Counted from the stretch's first letter, positions 46,108 to 55,024 are shown. The stretch is 64,000 bases of DNA from an uncultured Gammaproteobacteria bacterium (GCA_905479075.1 CAJQLA010000006.1:157796-221795); one strand, 5' to 3'. The notes: generated by a model from the letters alone, not told the origin. Translations and numbers: made by a program.

Positions 46108-47529
46108 ATGACTGATATCGACTCAGCAGATCTAGAGCCAAATTACCTAGCACGATTAGCACTCCATTCAGCGCCATTTAATACTCAAGTTGAAGCTAGT
46201 TTTTTTTATAGTGGCGGCCAAGCAGAGCACCGCTTAAATTTATTATTACATCTACTGAGATCAAGCCGTAAAATTGCCAATTTAATAGCTGAACAGGGCA
46301 TGGGTAAGTCTAGTTTACTGCAACAATTACAGTTGAGAGCGGGTGATGAACTAAGAATTTGCTTTATAAATTGTGAAGGTGGTGTCGATAGCACATTTTT
46401 GATGGCGCAATGCCTATTGGGTTTGGGTGTCGATAGTAACGATATACGAAGCACCGATGACCCACAAAAAGTCTTGCGACAACGCTTGGAACAGCTTGTC
46501 AAATTAGCTATTCAACCTATACTTTTACTTGATAATGCAGATGATTTAGCCGAAGGCACCTTAGCAGAAGTATCCGAGTGGCTGACTTGGCAGAATGAAG
46601 GGAAGCCTCTATTTGGTGGCATTCTAGCATCTAAAAAACTGCTGACATTAAGTGCGAGTGCGCAAAGTAGAATTCAGGCTGTTGACCTACCTCCTTTAGT
46701 CGAACATGAATTGAGTGATTATCTTAATCATCGTTTAAAAATTGCGGGCTATCAACAAGCTTCGCCATTTACGAGCAAAGATCTTAACACTATTTTTCAA
46801 CAATCTTCTGGCAAACCATCTGTTGTAAATCAGTTAGCACACCAGAAATTGCTAGGTATAAGTCGACAAGCTTCTAAATTTTCTATTGTCGATCTCGCTT
46901 TGACACATTCCATCGCGCGCTGGTCAGGTTTAGTGATTGTTGTCATAGGATTACTGGCTTTATTGTTTATAGGCAAAAACTTTTCGCAATGGGAGAGCGA
47001 TAATCAAGCAGACATCAATGACAATATCATACTGCAGACTGAATCAGTTCCAGTGAGCACAGTCGATATTTCAAATCAAGGAAAAAATGACGATGAGCAA
47101 GCTCAGCGTGATGAGTTAGCTGAGTTGTTAGCAGAATTACCAAGTGACTTAACTGAGATTGAGCAGCTTGAAGCTAAAACCAGTGAAAAATTAGTAGAAG
47201 TACACACGATTTCAGACTTTAAAAATGAAGACTGGATTTTACGACAAGATAAAAACAGCTATACATTTCAATTAATGGGGTCGTGGGATCGTGATGAAAT
47301 AGTTGAATATATAGCTAAATATGCTTTAGAAGGTAATGTTGCTGTGTTCAATAGTCTGAGACAGGATAAGGTATGGTACGTATTACTTTATGGCAGTTTT
47401 TCGGATAAACAGCAGGCCATATTAGCCAGAAGTAATTGGCCAGAGCCATTGAACACAGTGCCAACTTGGTTACGTCGTTTTAATAGCGTACAGCAACAAA
47501 TTAAAGGTAAGCCTGTAATTCAGCAATAA
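46108..47529 (+). CDS. damX: DamX-like division protein with AAA and SPOR domains
   Basis: Cell-division associated protein. The 473 residues start with a cytoplasmic AAA ATPase-like domain (Walker A AEQGMGKSSLLQQL; Walker B-like PILLLDNADDLAEG), then one membrane segment (GLVIVVIGLLALLFIGKNF, near 275), an acidic linker (DDEQAQRDELAELLAELPSDL) and a C-terminal SPOR domain (SYTFQLMGSWDRDEIVEYIAK, VLYGSFSDKQQA-like region) that binds denuded septal peptidoglycan. The place after aroB is standard for damX. Its last 29 bases overlap the 3' end of the convergent decarboxylase gene. Confidence 0.88.
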   Translation: MTDIDSADLEPNYLARLALHSAPFNTQVEASFFYSGGQAEHRLNLLLHLLRSSRKIANLIAEQGMGKSSLLQQLQLRAGDELRICFINCEGGVDSTFLMAQCLLGLGVDSNDIRSTDDPQKVLRQRLEQLVKLAIQPILLLDNADDLAEGTLAEVSEWLTWQNEGKPLFGGILASKKLLTLSASAQSRIQAVDLPPLVEHELSDYLNHRLKIAGYQQASPFTSKDLNTIFQQSSGKPSVVNQLAHQKLLGISRQASKFSIVDLALTHSIARWSGLVIVVIGLLALLFIGKNFSQWESDNQADINDNIILQTESVPVSTVDISNQGKNDDEQAQRDELAELLAELPSDLTEIEQLEAKTSEKLVEVHTISDFKNEDWILRQDKNSYTFQLMGSWDRDEIVEYIAKYALEGNVAVFNSLRQDKVWYVLLYGSFSDKQQAILARSNWPEPLNTVPTWLRRFNSVQQQIKGKPVIQQ

Positions 47530-48709
47530 GCGCCTCTGCGCTGACATGATTATTCATAAAAACAGCACGATAAATGGTTTTCCCAGATATCTGTACACGC
47601 GAGAATACGCCACGATTGATTAAGGTATCAATGGTTTTTTCTGGCGTAATATCAAACCCGACGATACCTGTACGAGTAGGATATACAGTACATCCTTCTA
47701 GTTGATCTAGAGCATGGGCAAACAATTGTGCTTGCGATAAACGATAGCGAAGTTGTTCTTTTAATACTTTAGTGCCTTTAGAAACAAGCATAAACCATAA
47801 AGGTAGAAAGTTTTCACCACCATGTGAGCCTGGTAGGTGGGCTAAAGGCTTTTCTTCAAGATAGCTTACATTAGCATCGATTTTATTTATTTCGTGTTGA
47901 TACAACAATACACTCGATGGTTTAGGTTGTGATAATGCCTTGTGTGGATCGATACAAACTGAATTAGCACCAGCTAGATCGGCAAATAAATGGTCGTATT
48001 CTGGTAATATGCATAAAGCACCGCCCCATGAAGCATCGATATGACACCAGCTATTGAATCGTTGAGCAATTGCAATACAGTCACTCAACGGGTCGATAGC
48101 TCCTAAGGCTGTTGTGCCAAGAGTGGCAACAATAGCTAGTGGTTGTGTTACTTCACAAGCTTTTAACAAAGCCTCACTAGATATTTCACCCTGCTCATTA
48201 CAAGGAATAAGAATGAGTTCCAAGTCCAATATTTGGCAAGCTTTGGCTATTGAATAATGGGCGGCCGTTGATGTGTAGACGATATTTGAATGTGTTGAAT
48301 TAGCTTGCTTTGCTTGCCATAAAGCATCTAAGTTTGCATAGCTGCCACTTGGAACGAAATGGCCATTGGTTTGTTTAAAAATCTGACAGAGCCAGCTAAT
48401 AGTTTTTTGTTCTATTTGAACGAGAATAGGGTAGAGCTGCGGAGATAACAAATTGCCATTATGCAAACCAGCAATAGTTTGTCCAAGCAAGCTTGTTGCT
48501 GAAACAGCGGGTGTCATGTGGGCAGCCCATGTATTAGATAGGTGTATATTCGCTTCAGTTAATAGCTGGTCTAATAAGATCGTTAAATCATTATTATTTG
48601 CCGGGTGTTCATTGATATTGATTGAACTATTGTTAGTCAACCCACCTGTTTGTTTTAAGTTATCTAATAAGCACTGTAATTCTGTCAGTAAGTGTTCTGA
48701 CGGAGTCAT
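47501..48709 (-). CDS. mfnA: PLP-dependent decarboxylase, probable tyrosine decarboxylase MfnA of methylofuran synthesis
   Basis: Group II pyridoxal-phosphate decarboxylase of 402 residues. It has the cofactor-contacting HIDASWGGALCILPEY segment and the Schiff-base Lys in CIDPHKALSQPKPSSVLLY; upstream, PSGSYANLDALWQAK and VATLGTTALGAIDPL are typical. In methanogens MfnA makes tyramine from tyrosine for methanofuran; in methylotrophs the same product is needed for methylofuran. The family also includes aspartate and glutamate decarboxylases, so the substrate rests on context: it overlaps mfnE by 4 bases and ends the mfnD-mfnF-pabB-mfnE-mfnA operon. Its 3' end overlaps damX tail-to-tail by 29 bases. 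Confidence 0.75.
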   Translation of the reverse strand: MTPSEHLLTELQCLLDNLKQTGGLTNNSSININEHPANNNDLTILLDQLLTEANIHLSNTWAAHMTPAVSATSLLGQTIAGLHNGNLLSPQLYPILVQIEQKTISWLCQIFKQTNGHFVPSGSYANLDALWQAKQANSTHSNIVYTSTAAHYSIAKACQILDLELILIPCNEQGEISSEALLKACEVTQPLAIVATLGTTALGAIDPLSDCIAIAQRFNSWCHIDASWGGALCILPEYDHLFADLAGANSVCIDPHKALSQPKPSSVLLYQHEINKIDANVSYLEEKPLAHLPGSHGGENFLPLWFMLVSKGTKVLKEQLRYRLSQAQLFAHALDQLEGCTVYPTRTGIVGFDITPEKTIDTLINRGVFSRVQISGKTIYRAVFMNNHVSAEALIAELQAYL

Positions 48710-49296
48710 AGTGCTAACATTGAGTTGTTAAAAATCGATGGTACTTTTTCATAGTCTGAAGCGAGGGCTAAGGTGCTGGGTACAGGGTATTGTGAGAACA
48801 TTTCAGGAAAGGCTTTATCAATAACCCCTACATCACTAAGTTCGGTGATCGTCAGATCACCCACAGGCAATGCCTGTTTTACTAGTGCTAATCTGTCAGC
48901 ATTGAGTTGATAGGCTAGCCACAAGGCTAGACTGTCTGAAGTGACTTTCCAGTTGTGTGAGATCTCTGATTTCGACAGTAGGCTTTTATCAGGCAGCCAT
49001 ACGGATAATGGATGTGGTTCTGCATCAGATTTGGTTGGGTAATATAAGGGCTCGCAGTTTTTCGATAGGCTTAATATGGTTAGGCCAAACTGAGCCATTG
49101 CCAATAGCGCCATATGGTGGGCATGTTCATCGCTAAAAGAGTACTGTTGCTGTGCTTGCCTGACTTGATCGGCAAAAGGACCGCCGCCTGGAACGATGGT
49201 GATGGGATGTTTTTGGGATAAGACAGCTAGCTGCTCTAGCCAATGCGTTAGCTCATCTTTTTGATAAAGGCTACCGCCAAGTTTTACAACCCACAT
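48706..49296 (-). CDS. mfnE: Amino-acid-kinase family protein, probable MfnE of methylofuran synthesis
   Basis: A 196-residue kinase with the amino acid kinase fold: MWVVKLGGSLYQKDEL at the N-terminus, ITIVPGGGPFADQVRQAQQ for phosphate binding, then SLALWLAYQLNADRLALVKQ. It is shorter than carbamate or glutamate kinases and fits the MfnE group, which in methanogens phosphorylates the aminomethylfuran phosphate to a diphosphate. The place between pabB (3 bases) and mfnA (4-base overlap) supports that. Annotation pipelines may call it a generic uridylate or aspartokinase-like protein. Activity is inferred. Confidence 0.75.
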   Translation of the reverse strand: MWVVKLGGSLYQKDELTHWLEQLAVLSQKHPITIVPGGGPFADQVRQAQQQYSFSDEHAHHMALLAMAQFGLTILSLSKNCEPLYYPTKSDAEPHPLSVWLPDKSLLSKSEISHNWKVTSDSLALWLAYQLNADRLALVKQALPVGDLTITELSDVGVIDKAFPEMFSQYPVPSTLALASDYEKVPSIFNNSMLAL

Positions 49297-49299
49297 GAG

Positions 49300-50688
49300 T
49301 TAATGAAGCGACTCAATCAAGTTAATAAGGGCTGCAGCTTTATCGTGAATTTCTTGATATTCATCATCCACATCTGAGTCGGCAACAATGCCTCCACCGG
49401 CCCAAAAGCGTAAGGTATCATCGCTGTGTATTAGTGTGCGGATAAGGATATTACTGTCCATACTACCGTCAAAACCAATGTAAGCAATGCTGCCACAGTA
49501 TGCCCCACGACGATCTGGTTCAAGTTCTTCAATAATTTCCATTGCTCGCAATTTAGGGGCGCCGGTAATTGACCCTCCAGGAAAGCACGCTTTTAATAAA
49601 GATACCGCATCATGATTCTTTGAGAGTTGTCCGGTAATGGTGCTGACTAAATGGTGGACGGTGGCAAATGATTCCAAAGCAAACGGTTTAGGTACAGTGA
49701 TAGAGCCAGGTTCGCACACTTTGCCAATATCGTTACGTAATAAATCGACAATCATCAAATTCTCAGCGCGATCTTTAATACTGTTTTGTAACTCATCTGC
49801 TAGTTTCTGATCCCTATCTGGATCGTTTAAGTCACGACTACGAGTTCCTTTGATGGGTTTGGTTTCTACCTGGTTGTCTTTAAGGTGTAATAATCGTTCT
49901 GGTGAGGAGCTTAGAATATTGACATGGGGTGTTGCAAAATAAACAGAAAAAGGTGCAGGATTTTGTTGCCTCAATAATTTATAAGCTGACCAAGGCCTAC
50001 CTAAACTCTTAATTTCAAAACGTTTTGCGAGGTTAACTTGATAACAATCACCCTCAAGGATGTAATGCTGAATTTTATCAAAAGCAATTTGGTACTGGTC
50101 TCGTGGTAAGTTACTTTTTATTGAGCCTAAAACAGTAAATGTTTGCTTTTCTGGCTGCTGAAGTTTTGTAAATCGCTCAATTAATTGTGGCCACTGTTGT
50201 TTCGTCTTGTTATCTAAGCCAAAACTAGCCAGCCAACAACGTTGTTCTACATGGTCATTAATGATCGCCCAGTCGTATAAACCAACCAACATATCGGGAA
50301 TGTCTTCGCGATCATTTGCAATACTAGGCAACTCTTCTATATATCGACCTAAATTATAGCTAAAAAGACCGATTGCGCCACCGCAAAAAGGCAAGTTGGT
50401 TGGGCTTTGCTTTTCAAACTCATTTAATTGTTGGCGAAGAATGGTAAACGGATCGCCTTTAGACATAGAGGATTGAGCAGAGCTATTATGAATAGACGTT
50501 ATACCTTGCTTTGTGACGATTGTACTAAAGGGGTTAGCAGCAATGATGTCATAGCGATTATCGTGACTGCTCTTTTGTGTGCTATCTAGGAAAACAGGCC
50601 AAGCTAAATCAGCAAGGGCCTCAAAGTAGAGACTGCTGTCAGCAAAATAGGCTAATTCATGACAAAGAGGAGGCAAGTTAGGTGACAT
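49300..50688 (-). CDS. pabB: Aminodeoxychorismate synthase component I
   Basis: Makes 4-amino-4-deoxychorismate from chorismate with glutamine-derived ammonia; the product leads to p-aminobenzoate for folate and, in this organism, also H4MPT. The 462 residues have the N-terminal component I domain (FCGGAIGLFSYNLGRYIEEL), then the chorismate-binding domain with GDCYQVNLAKRFEI, IKGTRSRDLNDP, ENLMIVDLLRNDIGKVC and GGSITGAPKLRAMEIIEELE. The PIKGT lysine marks PabB rather than TrpE. No pabA or pabC is nearby. Being inside the methylofuran operon suggests extra supply of p-aminobenzoate for the C1 carriers. Confidence 0.93.
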   Translation of the reverse strand: MSPNLPPLCHELAYFADSSLYFEALADLAWPVFLDSTQKSSHDNRYDIIAANPFSTIVTKQGITSIHNSSAQSSMSKGDPFTILRQQLNEFEKQSPTNLPFCGGAIGLFSYNLGRYIEELPSIANDREDIPDMLVGLYDWAIINDHVEQRCWLASFGLDNKTKQQWPQLIERFTKLQQPEKQTFTVLGSIKSNLPRDQYQIAFDKIQHYILEGDCYQVNLAKRFEIKSLGRPWSAYKLLRQQNPAPFSVYFATPHVNILSSSPERLLHLKDNQVETKPIKGTRSRDLNDPDRDQKLADELQNSIKDRAENLMIVDLLRNDIGKVCEPGSITVPKPFALESFATVHHLVSTITGQLSKNHDAVSLLKACFPGGSITGAPKLRAMEIIEELEPDRRGAYCGSIAYIGFDGSMDSNILIRTLIHSDDTLRFWAGGGIVADSDVDDEYQEIHDKAAALINLIESLH

Positions 50689-50700
50689 AAGGTAACTATT

Positions 50701-51744
50701 TTACGTTAACTGCTGGCAAGCTAGAAGGGCTATTGCAACAGCGCTTGCATGATCATTCGATGATTCCATGTCAGAGGATGTTAAAGCATTAAAATCTTTA
50801 TAAGGTCGGCCTAATAAGGTCGCACAATTATGTCCAATAAAGCGGCCTATTCCAGCCGTGATAATAGACGTATTTTCTAAATTAGGATGTTTAGACAGAA
50901 CTTGTAGGCATGCATCAGTGACTAGGGATTGTTGTTGTTTAGCAAACCACTGAGCGAGTTGTCGCCATTGTGTCGTCGAGTGGTCATCAGTATCTGCACC
51001 TAATAGCCGTGCAATCCGACGACAACTATTCTCAATATTCCATGGTAATCCGTCAGCGCTGTCATCATGGATTTGAGTAATGTCTAATTCCTCTAACAAC
51101 AACCAACAATCTGCCGTTGTTGCAAACAGTTCTGCGGCAATATTGACCTGCTGGCCATTGAAAGGGGCTTTGTTGGCGAGTGCAATTAAAGGTGTCCTAA
51201 TAGCGCCTGTATAGAGTAGTTCGCCACTTGTTTGTCGTCCTAGATCGCTAAAGGCTGATGGTGCCGCTTGCCCATCGATCAATGGAATAATGTCGCAGGT
51301 TGTACTACCAATATCGACAAATAAACCATTATCAATTTTACTGGCAACAAAACTGGCAGTCGCTTGCCAATTTCTCGATGCAACGGATGCCCATTGTTTT
51401 TTAGCTTGTATAGGATGTAACCAACCCAGTTCTCCTGCGTAGATGTGACACCGATCTTCGGGTATAAATTCTGCCACACAATCTAATATCTGGCTTACAC
51501 CTTGACGTCGATTAGGAAAAACATCAACTAACTCTCCTGTCATGGTGATTGCCGAGATATCATCGTGATTTGATAGATGTTGTTGTGCTGTTGCTATCGC
51601 TTGTTGAAGCTGCTCTATTCCTTTCCATAGCGGACATGCTATTTCTATAACATCGATTAGATGTCCTTGGGGATCACAGCGAGCGACTTTAAGATGAGCA
51701 CCACCAATATCCCAACCGCTAAAGTAAGCTTCTTTTTCATTCAT
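50701..51744 (-). CDS. mfnF: H4MPT-linked C1 transfer pathway protein, probable MfnF
   Basis: A 347-residue protein of the hydantoinase/oxoprolinase-like ASKHA family, with FSGWDIGGAHLKVARCDPQG at the start and GLFVDIGSTTCDIIPLIDG as second phosphate loop, then SDLGRQTSGELLYTGAIRTPL. In methanogens the member MfnF joins aminomethylfuran diphosphate to tyramine-glutamate, completing the methanofuran core. Bacterial members are confined to organisms with the H4MPT pathway. It overlaps the mfnD stop by 4 bases and precedes pabB by 12. The catalytic role in bacteria is inferred from family. Confidence 0.82.
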   Translation of the reverse strand: MNEKEAYFSGWDIGGAHLKVARCDPQGHLIDVIEIACPLWKGIEQLQQAIATAQQHLSNHDDISAITMTGELVDVFPNRRQGVSQILDCVAEFIPEDRCHIYAGELGWLHPIQAKKQWASVASRNWQATASFVASKIDNGLFVDIGSTTCDIIPLIDGQAAPSAFSDLGRQTSGELLYTGAIRTPLIALANKAPFNGQQVNIAAELFATTADCWLLLEELDITQIHDDSADGLPWNIENSCRRIARLLGADTDDHSTTQWRQLAQWFAKQQQSLVTDACLQVLSKHPNLENTSIITAGIGRFIGHNCATLLGRPYKDFNALTSSDMESSNDHASAVAIALLACQQLT

Positions 51745-52766
51745 AGTGTTAGACAGATCATTTGTTTTTTTATCGGAAATGATGATGCGATCTGAACGTC
51801 CTCATAAATCTGCAATAGGAGGTCCATAGGATTGGTTTGTAAGGTACTTTTCAAATCGATATATGCAGTTGTGACTCTTGGATTGATATCGACGATGACA
51901 GCTGAATTCTCTGTGATAATAAAGTCAATTCCAATCAAACCCCATAAACCAGGAATGGCATCTTGTACTTGTCTTGCTAATTTATAGGCTTGTGCATACG
52001 AAAAAGTAGCTTCTATAATGCCGTTAACATGACAAGCTATAAATGTAAGCTTATTATTTTCGAGTTCAATTTGCTGTTCATTAATAGACAATACAGTGAC
52101 ATCGATATCAGAAAAAAGGAGTGATAGGCTAGCGGAAATGCCATTGATGTAGGGTTGAATAATTATTTGTTCTTGTTCAATATCAGATAATGCCAAAAGA
52201 TAGCGATCAAGTTCTTTAACCGTGTCAAAGAGATATGTATCAAGACAACCAGCGCCATCAATAGGCTTGGCGAGGTAAGGTGTATCGGAGGTGAATTGTA
52301 TATTAGTTACATCTGATGCCAGATAAGTATCGGCCACAGCGATATCATGTTTTTTGAGCTGTTGATAGCAAGTAAGCTTATTGCTTGTGGTCTCAATAGC
52401 TGGGACGTGGCAACCAAGAATAACTTTATTCTTTACTAGTGCCTGGCGATGTAGATTCGAGAGTATGCCATCGGTTTCAGGTGCAATAATAAGTACCGCT
52501 TCAGCTTCATCAAGACACTGTTGCCAGCGTGCTTGATGTTCATCCACTGTGGAAACAAAATGACAATGATGACGGTTATTATTGTTGATAACGTCAAGTT
52601 CTGCGAGACGAATATCACGTATCATACTAATGCTAAAGGAAGGTGATTCATTACAGTCTCGAATAATTGCACTGAGCATTTCATCACCTTCATGAGCAAG
52701 GCTTTTAGGCAGGCTTTGCTCAGCTAACGCGCCACTGGTGATATATTCGTAGACAAATAACTTCAT
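51741..52766 (-). CDS. mfnD: ATP-grasp ligase, probable tyramine-glutamate ligase MfnD
   Basis: A 341-residue ATP-grasp protein starting MKLFVYEYITSGALAEQSLP. Central segments DTPYLAKPIDGAGCLDTYLF and QEQIIIQPYINGISASLSLLF bind ATP, and LWGLIGIDFIITENSAVIVDINPRVTTAYI carries the metal-binding Asp/Asn. In methanogens MfnD links glutamate to tyramine in methanofuran synthesis; the equivalent gene in Methylobacterium is called orf17 and lies next to fae, as I recall. It is first in the five-gene operon and divergent from the HisA-like gene, with 22 bases between starts and no clear ribosome-binding site, so its promoter must lie inside the neighbour. Confidence 0.75.
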   Translation of the reverse strand: MKLFVYEYITSGALAEQSLPKSLAHEGDEMLSAIIRDCNESPSFSISMIRDIRLAELDVINNNNRHHCHFVSTVDEHQARWQQCLDEAEAVLIIAPETDGILSNLHRQALVKNKVILGCHVPAIETTSNKLTCYQQLKKHDIAVADTYLASDVTNIQFTSDTPYLAKPIDGAGCLDTYLFDTVKELDRYLLALSDIEQEQIIIQPYINGISASLSLLFSDIDVTVLSINEQQIELENNKLTFIACHVNGIIEATFSYAQAYKLARQVQDAIPGLWGLIGIDFIITENSAVIVDINPRVTTAYIDLKSTLQTNPMDLLLQIYEDVQIASSFPIKKQMICLTL

Positions 52767-52788
52767 TGTTTAATTTATGGGAGAAAGA

Positions 52789-53475
52789 GTGGAAATTATA
52801 CCGGTCATTGATTTAATGGGGGGAATTGTTGTTCATGCTAAAGCAGGTACCCGCCATCAATATCAACCACTTAAATCCACCGTAACGCACTCAACAGAAC
52901 CACTGCAGGTGATTGAAGATCTATTGTCGTATCATTCATTTACTACAGTATATATCGCTGACCTAGATGCCATAATGCAAGGAATTAATAATAGAGCGCT
53001 TTATAAGCGAGTTGTTGAGGAATTTCCAGCTATTACAGTATGGCTGGATAGTGGTATAGAAAAGCAGGATCAGAAAAATGCGTTGAGAGATATTCCAAGG
53101 CTTATTCCTATCGTTGCGAGTGAGACTTGGTCAGATAAGCAAAGTCCTGTATGGAATAAATCAGATGTCTTGTCATTAGATTTTAAGCAAGGTGATATCA
53201 TAGGTGATGATTTATTTTTAAAGCAATACGGTGAATGGCCTGAGACAGTAATAGCTATGAATTTAGATTGTATAGGTATTGATCTAGGGCCAGATATAGC
53301 ACTGTTACAGACGCTAAAATCAAAACGGTCTGATATTCGGTTTATAGCAGCAGGTGGTGTAAGAAACGACAGGGATTTATGTATGCTAAAACGCGAGGGT
53401 GTTTCAGCTGCATTAGTAGCGAGTGCACTACATAGCGGTGCCTTGGATAAGGTGGAGTTGAAAAAATATAGCTAG
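52789..53475 (+). CDS. HisA/HisF-related TIM-barrel protein of the C1 cofactor cluster, function unknown
   Basis: A protein of about 228 residues related to the histidine enzyme HisA. The N-terminal strand VEIIPVIDLMGGIVVHAKAG keeps the first catalytic Asp, and RFIAAGGVRNDRDLCMLKREGVSAALVASALHSG keeps the C-terminal phosphate-binding site. The middle barrel (VIAMNLDCIGIDLGPDIALLQTLK) differs from HisA's second Asp motif. GTG 52789 is preferred because GGGAG (52779-52783) precedes it; ATG 52777 would add four residues without a ribosome-binding site. It stands alone on the plus strand, between mfnD and fae, not with his genes. A sugar-phosphate isomerase step in H4MPT or methylofuran synthesis is possible but unproven. 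Confidence 0.8.
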   Translation: MEIIPVIDLMGGIVVHAKAGTRHQYQPLKSTVTHSTEPLQVIEDLLSYHSFTTVYIADLDAIMQGINNRALYKRVVEEFPAITVWLDSGIEKQDQKNALRDIPRLIPIVASETWSDKQSPVWNKSDVLSLDFKQGDIIGDDLFLKQYGEWPETVIAMNLDCIGIDLGPDIALLQTLKSKRSDIRFIAAGGVRNDRDLCMLKREGVSAALVASALHSGALDKVELKKYS

Positions 53476-53506
53476 GCGCCACTGATTGATATCAGCGGGC
53501 GCCTAG
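53472..53506. terminator. Bidirectional terminator between HisA-like gene and fae
   Basis: A perfect 9-bp outer stem CTAGGCGCC (53472-53480) with GGCGCCTAG (53498-53506), an A/CG internal loop, an inner 5-bp stem CTGAT/ATCAG and a TGAT loop. The HisA-like stop codon lies in the left arm. Leftward, for fae, it is followed by TATATTTTTT; rightward by an AT-rich stretch. It serves two convergent genes. Confidence 0.85.
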
Positions 53507-53516
53507 TAAATATTAT

Positions 53517-54035
53517 TTAGCCAGCTGCAAATGGGTGCTCAGATGTTTTGTACTGAGCAACAACATCAGCTGCTTTTGGCTCGCGAGCTACAGCACGTTT
53601 GATTGATTCTTTTGTAGCGCGGTAGTTCCAGTTTTGGATTTTTTCATCACTATCAGCCGTTGGTGAAATGAAAACACCAACACAGATGAAGCAATCATCA
53701 GCTTCGTTTGCAGGGATAGTTCCATCTTCTACACATTCAGCAACAGCCAAACCAACACCACGTTGTGCCGGACCGAACATTTGTACAGCTTGTTTCATGT
53801 TCTTAATTGTTACTTTATTAAACATAACAGTCGCTGGCTTAACCATAAGGTTTGGTGCAACAACAGCTAACAAACCGTTAACACCTTGTTTTTGATCTGT
53901 TAATGTGCGGCAGAATGCATCTTCAGCAGCAGAACCACGTGGCCCCATGATTAAATCAATATGGGCAACATTGTCAAGATCACCGTCTTCAATGACTAAT
54001 GATTCACCTACAAGTACGCGATCGATAACTGGCAT
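53517..54035 (-). CDS. fae: Formaldehyde-activating enzyme
   Basis: Condenses formaldehyde with H4MPT to methylene-H4MPT, the entry step of formaldehyde oxidation in methylotrophs. The 172 residues are near-typical of Fae: [32 protein letters not shown] with the active-site His25, [38 protein letters not shown] and [17 protein letters not shown]. It has a single-gene layout with its own promoter (54059-54088) and terminator (53472-53506), consistent with very high expression. A weak AGGA precedes the ATG. Confidence 0.98.
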   Translation of the reverse strand: MPVIDRVLVGESLVIEDGDLDNVAHIDLIMGPRGSAAEDAFCRTLTDQKQGVNGLLAVVAPNLMVKPATVMFNKVTIKNMKQAVQMFGPAQRGVGLAVAECVEDGTIPANEADDCFICVGVFISPTADSDEKIQNWNYRATKESIKRAVAREPKAADVVAQYKTSEHPFAAG

Positions 54036-54058
54036 ATTATTTTTCCTGTTCCAAAAAG

Positions 54059-54099
54059 TTTATAAAAAGGGTCAAATTACCCTCACAACTCAAGTGAGG
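54059..54099 (-). promoter_or_regulatory. fae promoter with overlapping palindrome
   Basis: On the minus strand, TTGTGA (54088-54083) and TATAAA (54064-54059) are separated by 18 bases, with the start codon 24 bases downstream. A palindrome CCTCAC-N7-GTGAGG (54081-54099) overlaps the -35 element and could be an operator. Alternatively it may help end transcription from the upstream CitG-like gene, but no T-run follows. Confidence 0.5.
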
Positions 54100-54175
54100 A
54101 TATACGTAATAAAGGAACGTATGCCCTGCTCAGAACCATGTATTACCTCTTTGCTCCATGGCGCTGAAATTCTGT

Positions 54176-55024
54176 TCAAGAAAGCATTTGCTTAAATGCA
54201 TAAATTAACAAGGTTGCGGCGGTCATATCCGCAGTTGTTCCTGGATTAATTGCTTTCTTTTTTAATTCTTTATCCCATGCTTTTATGTCGCGCTCAAAGT
54301 GACTTAATCTATTGTTTTCACTCACTTTTACTAGGATGCAAGCTGAATGCTCCAGGACAGATTCAGCACATCCCATACCATGTTTTCGACTAATTAGCGT
54401 ATCAGGAATTAATGATAGGAGCTTAAGATACGCGAAAGCGCTAGCCCATTCAATACTTTCCCCATAATTAATCGCTTCTGTCAAATGGGGAAGGCCCGAT
54501 TGAAGGATATCTTTAAAGTTATTTGTGTACTGTTTGGCTATATTGTCATAATTTTTAGCATAGTCCATTGCCGCCAACAATGAGATAGTTGGCTGGGTAT
54601 TGATATCGTGCTGCTCGTTAACGCCAAGTCCACCTGCTTCGGCTAAGCGAATGGCTTCAAAACAGTCTATAGCGTCATTTACGTCAAGATTCAATAAAAC
54701 AGTATTTAGCGATTCGGGTAATTGCTCAATACTTTCACAATTGTGGACAGCTTTGCACAGTGGGGCAAACAGCAAAACAATGCCTAGATTAGTATTGCAG
54801 TTAACAACAGATCGAGTTGCTTTAATGGATTGGAGAATGAGTTGGCCAACTGAAGGTTCAGCTTGTGAGAGTACAGGTGCGATAGCGCGAGCACTTTTTA
54901 TAAAATCCTCAAGTTGCATATTATGGCCAGGACTATAGCAGTTAACATTGCCTGGCTTTGGTGAGCAAACTTCATGTTCACAAGCCCAAAATATTGCTTT
55001 TTCTAGCTGTTCAGTGTCCAGCAT
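54176..55024 (-). CDS. CitG-like triphosphoribosyl-dephospho-CoA synthase family protein
   Basis: A protein of about 282 residues in the CitG/MdcB family, whose known members attach an ATP-derived triphosphoribosyl group to dephospho-CoA by an alpha-glycosidic bond. Conserved here are CEHEVCSPKPGNVNCYSPGHNM, LGIVLLFAPLCKAV and KAINPGTTADMTAATLLIYAF. No citrate or malonate lyase genes are near, so the CoA-prosthetic role does not fit. It overlaps the RimK-like gene and sits between mch and fae, the place of orf7 in methylotrophs. ATG 55024 is used rather than TTG 55030. The H4MPT-related role is unknown. Confidence 0.85.
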   Translation of the reverse strand: MLDTEQLEKAIFWACEHEVCSPKPGNVNCYSPGHNMQLEDFIKSARAIAPVLSQAEPSVGQLILQSIKATRSVVNCNTNLGIVLLFAPLCKAVHNCESIEQLPESLNTVLLNLDVNDAIDCFEAIRLAEAGGLGVNEQHDINTQPTISLLAAMDYAKNYDNIAKQYTNNFKDILQSGLPHLTEAINYGESIEWASAFAYLKLLSLIPDTLISRKHGMGCAESVLEHSACILVKVSENNRLSHFERDIKAWDKELKKKAINPGTTADMTAATLLIYAFKQMLS

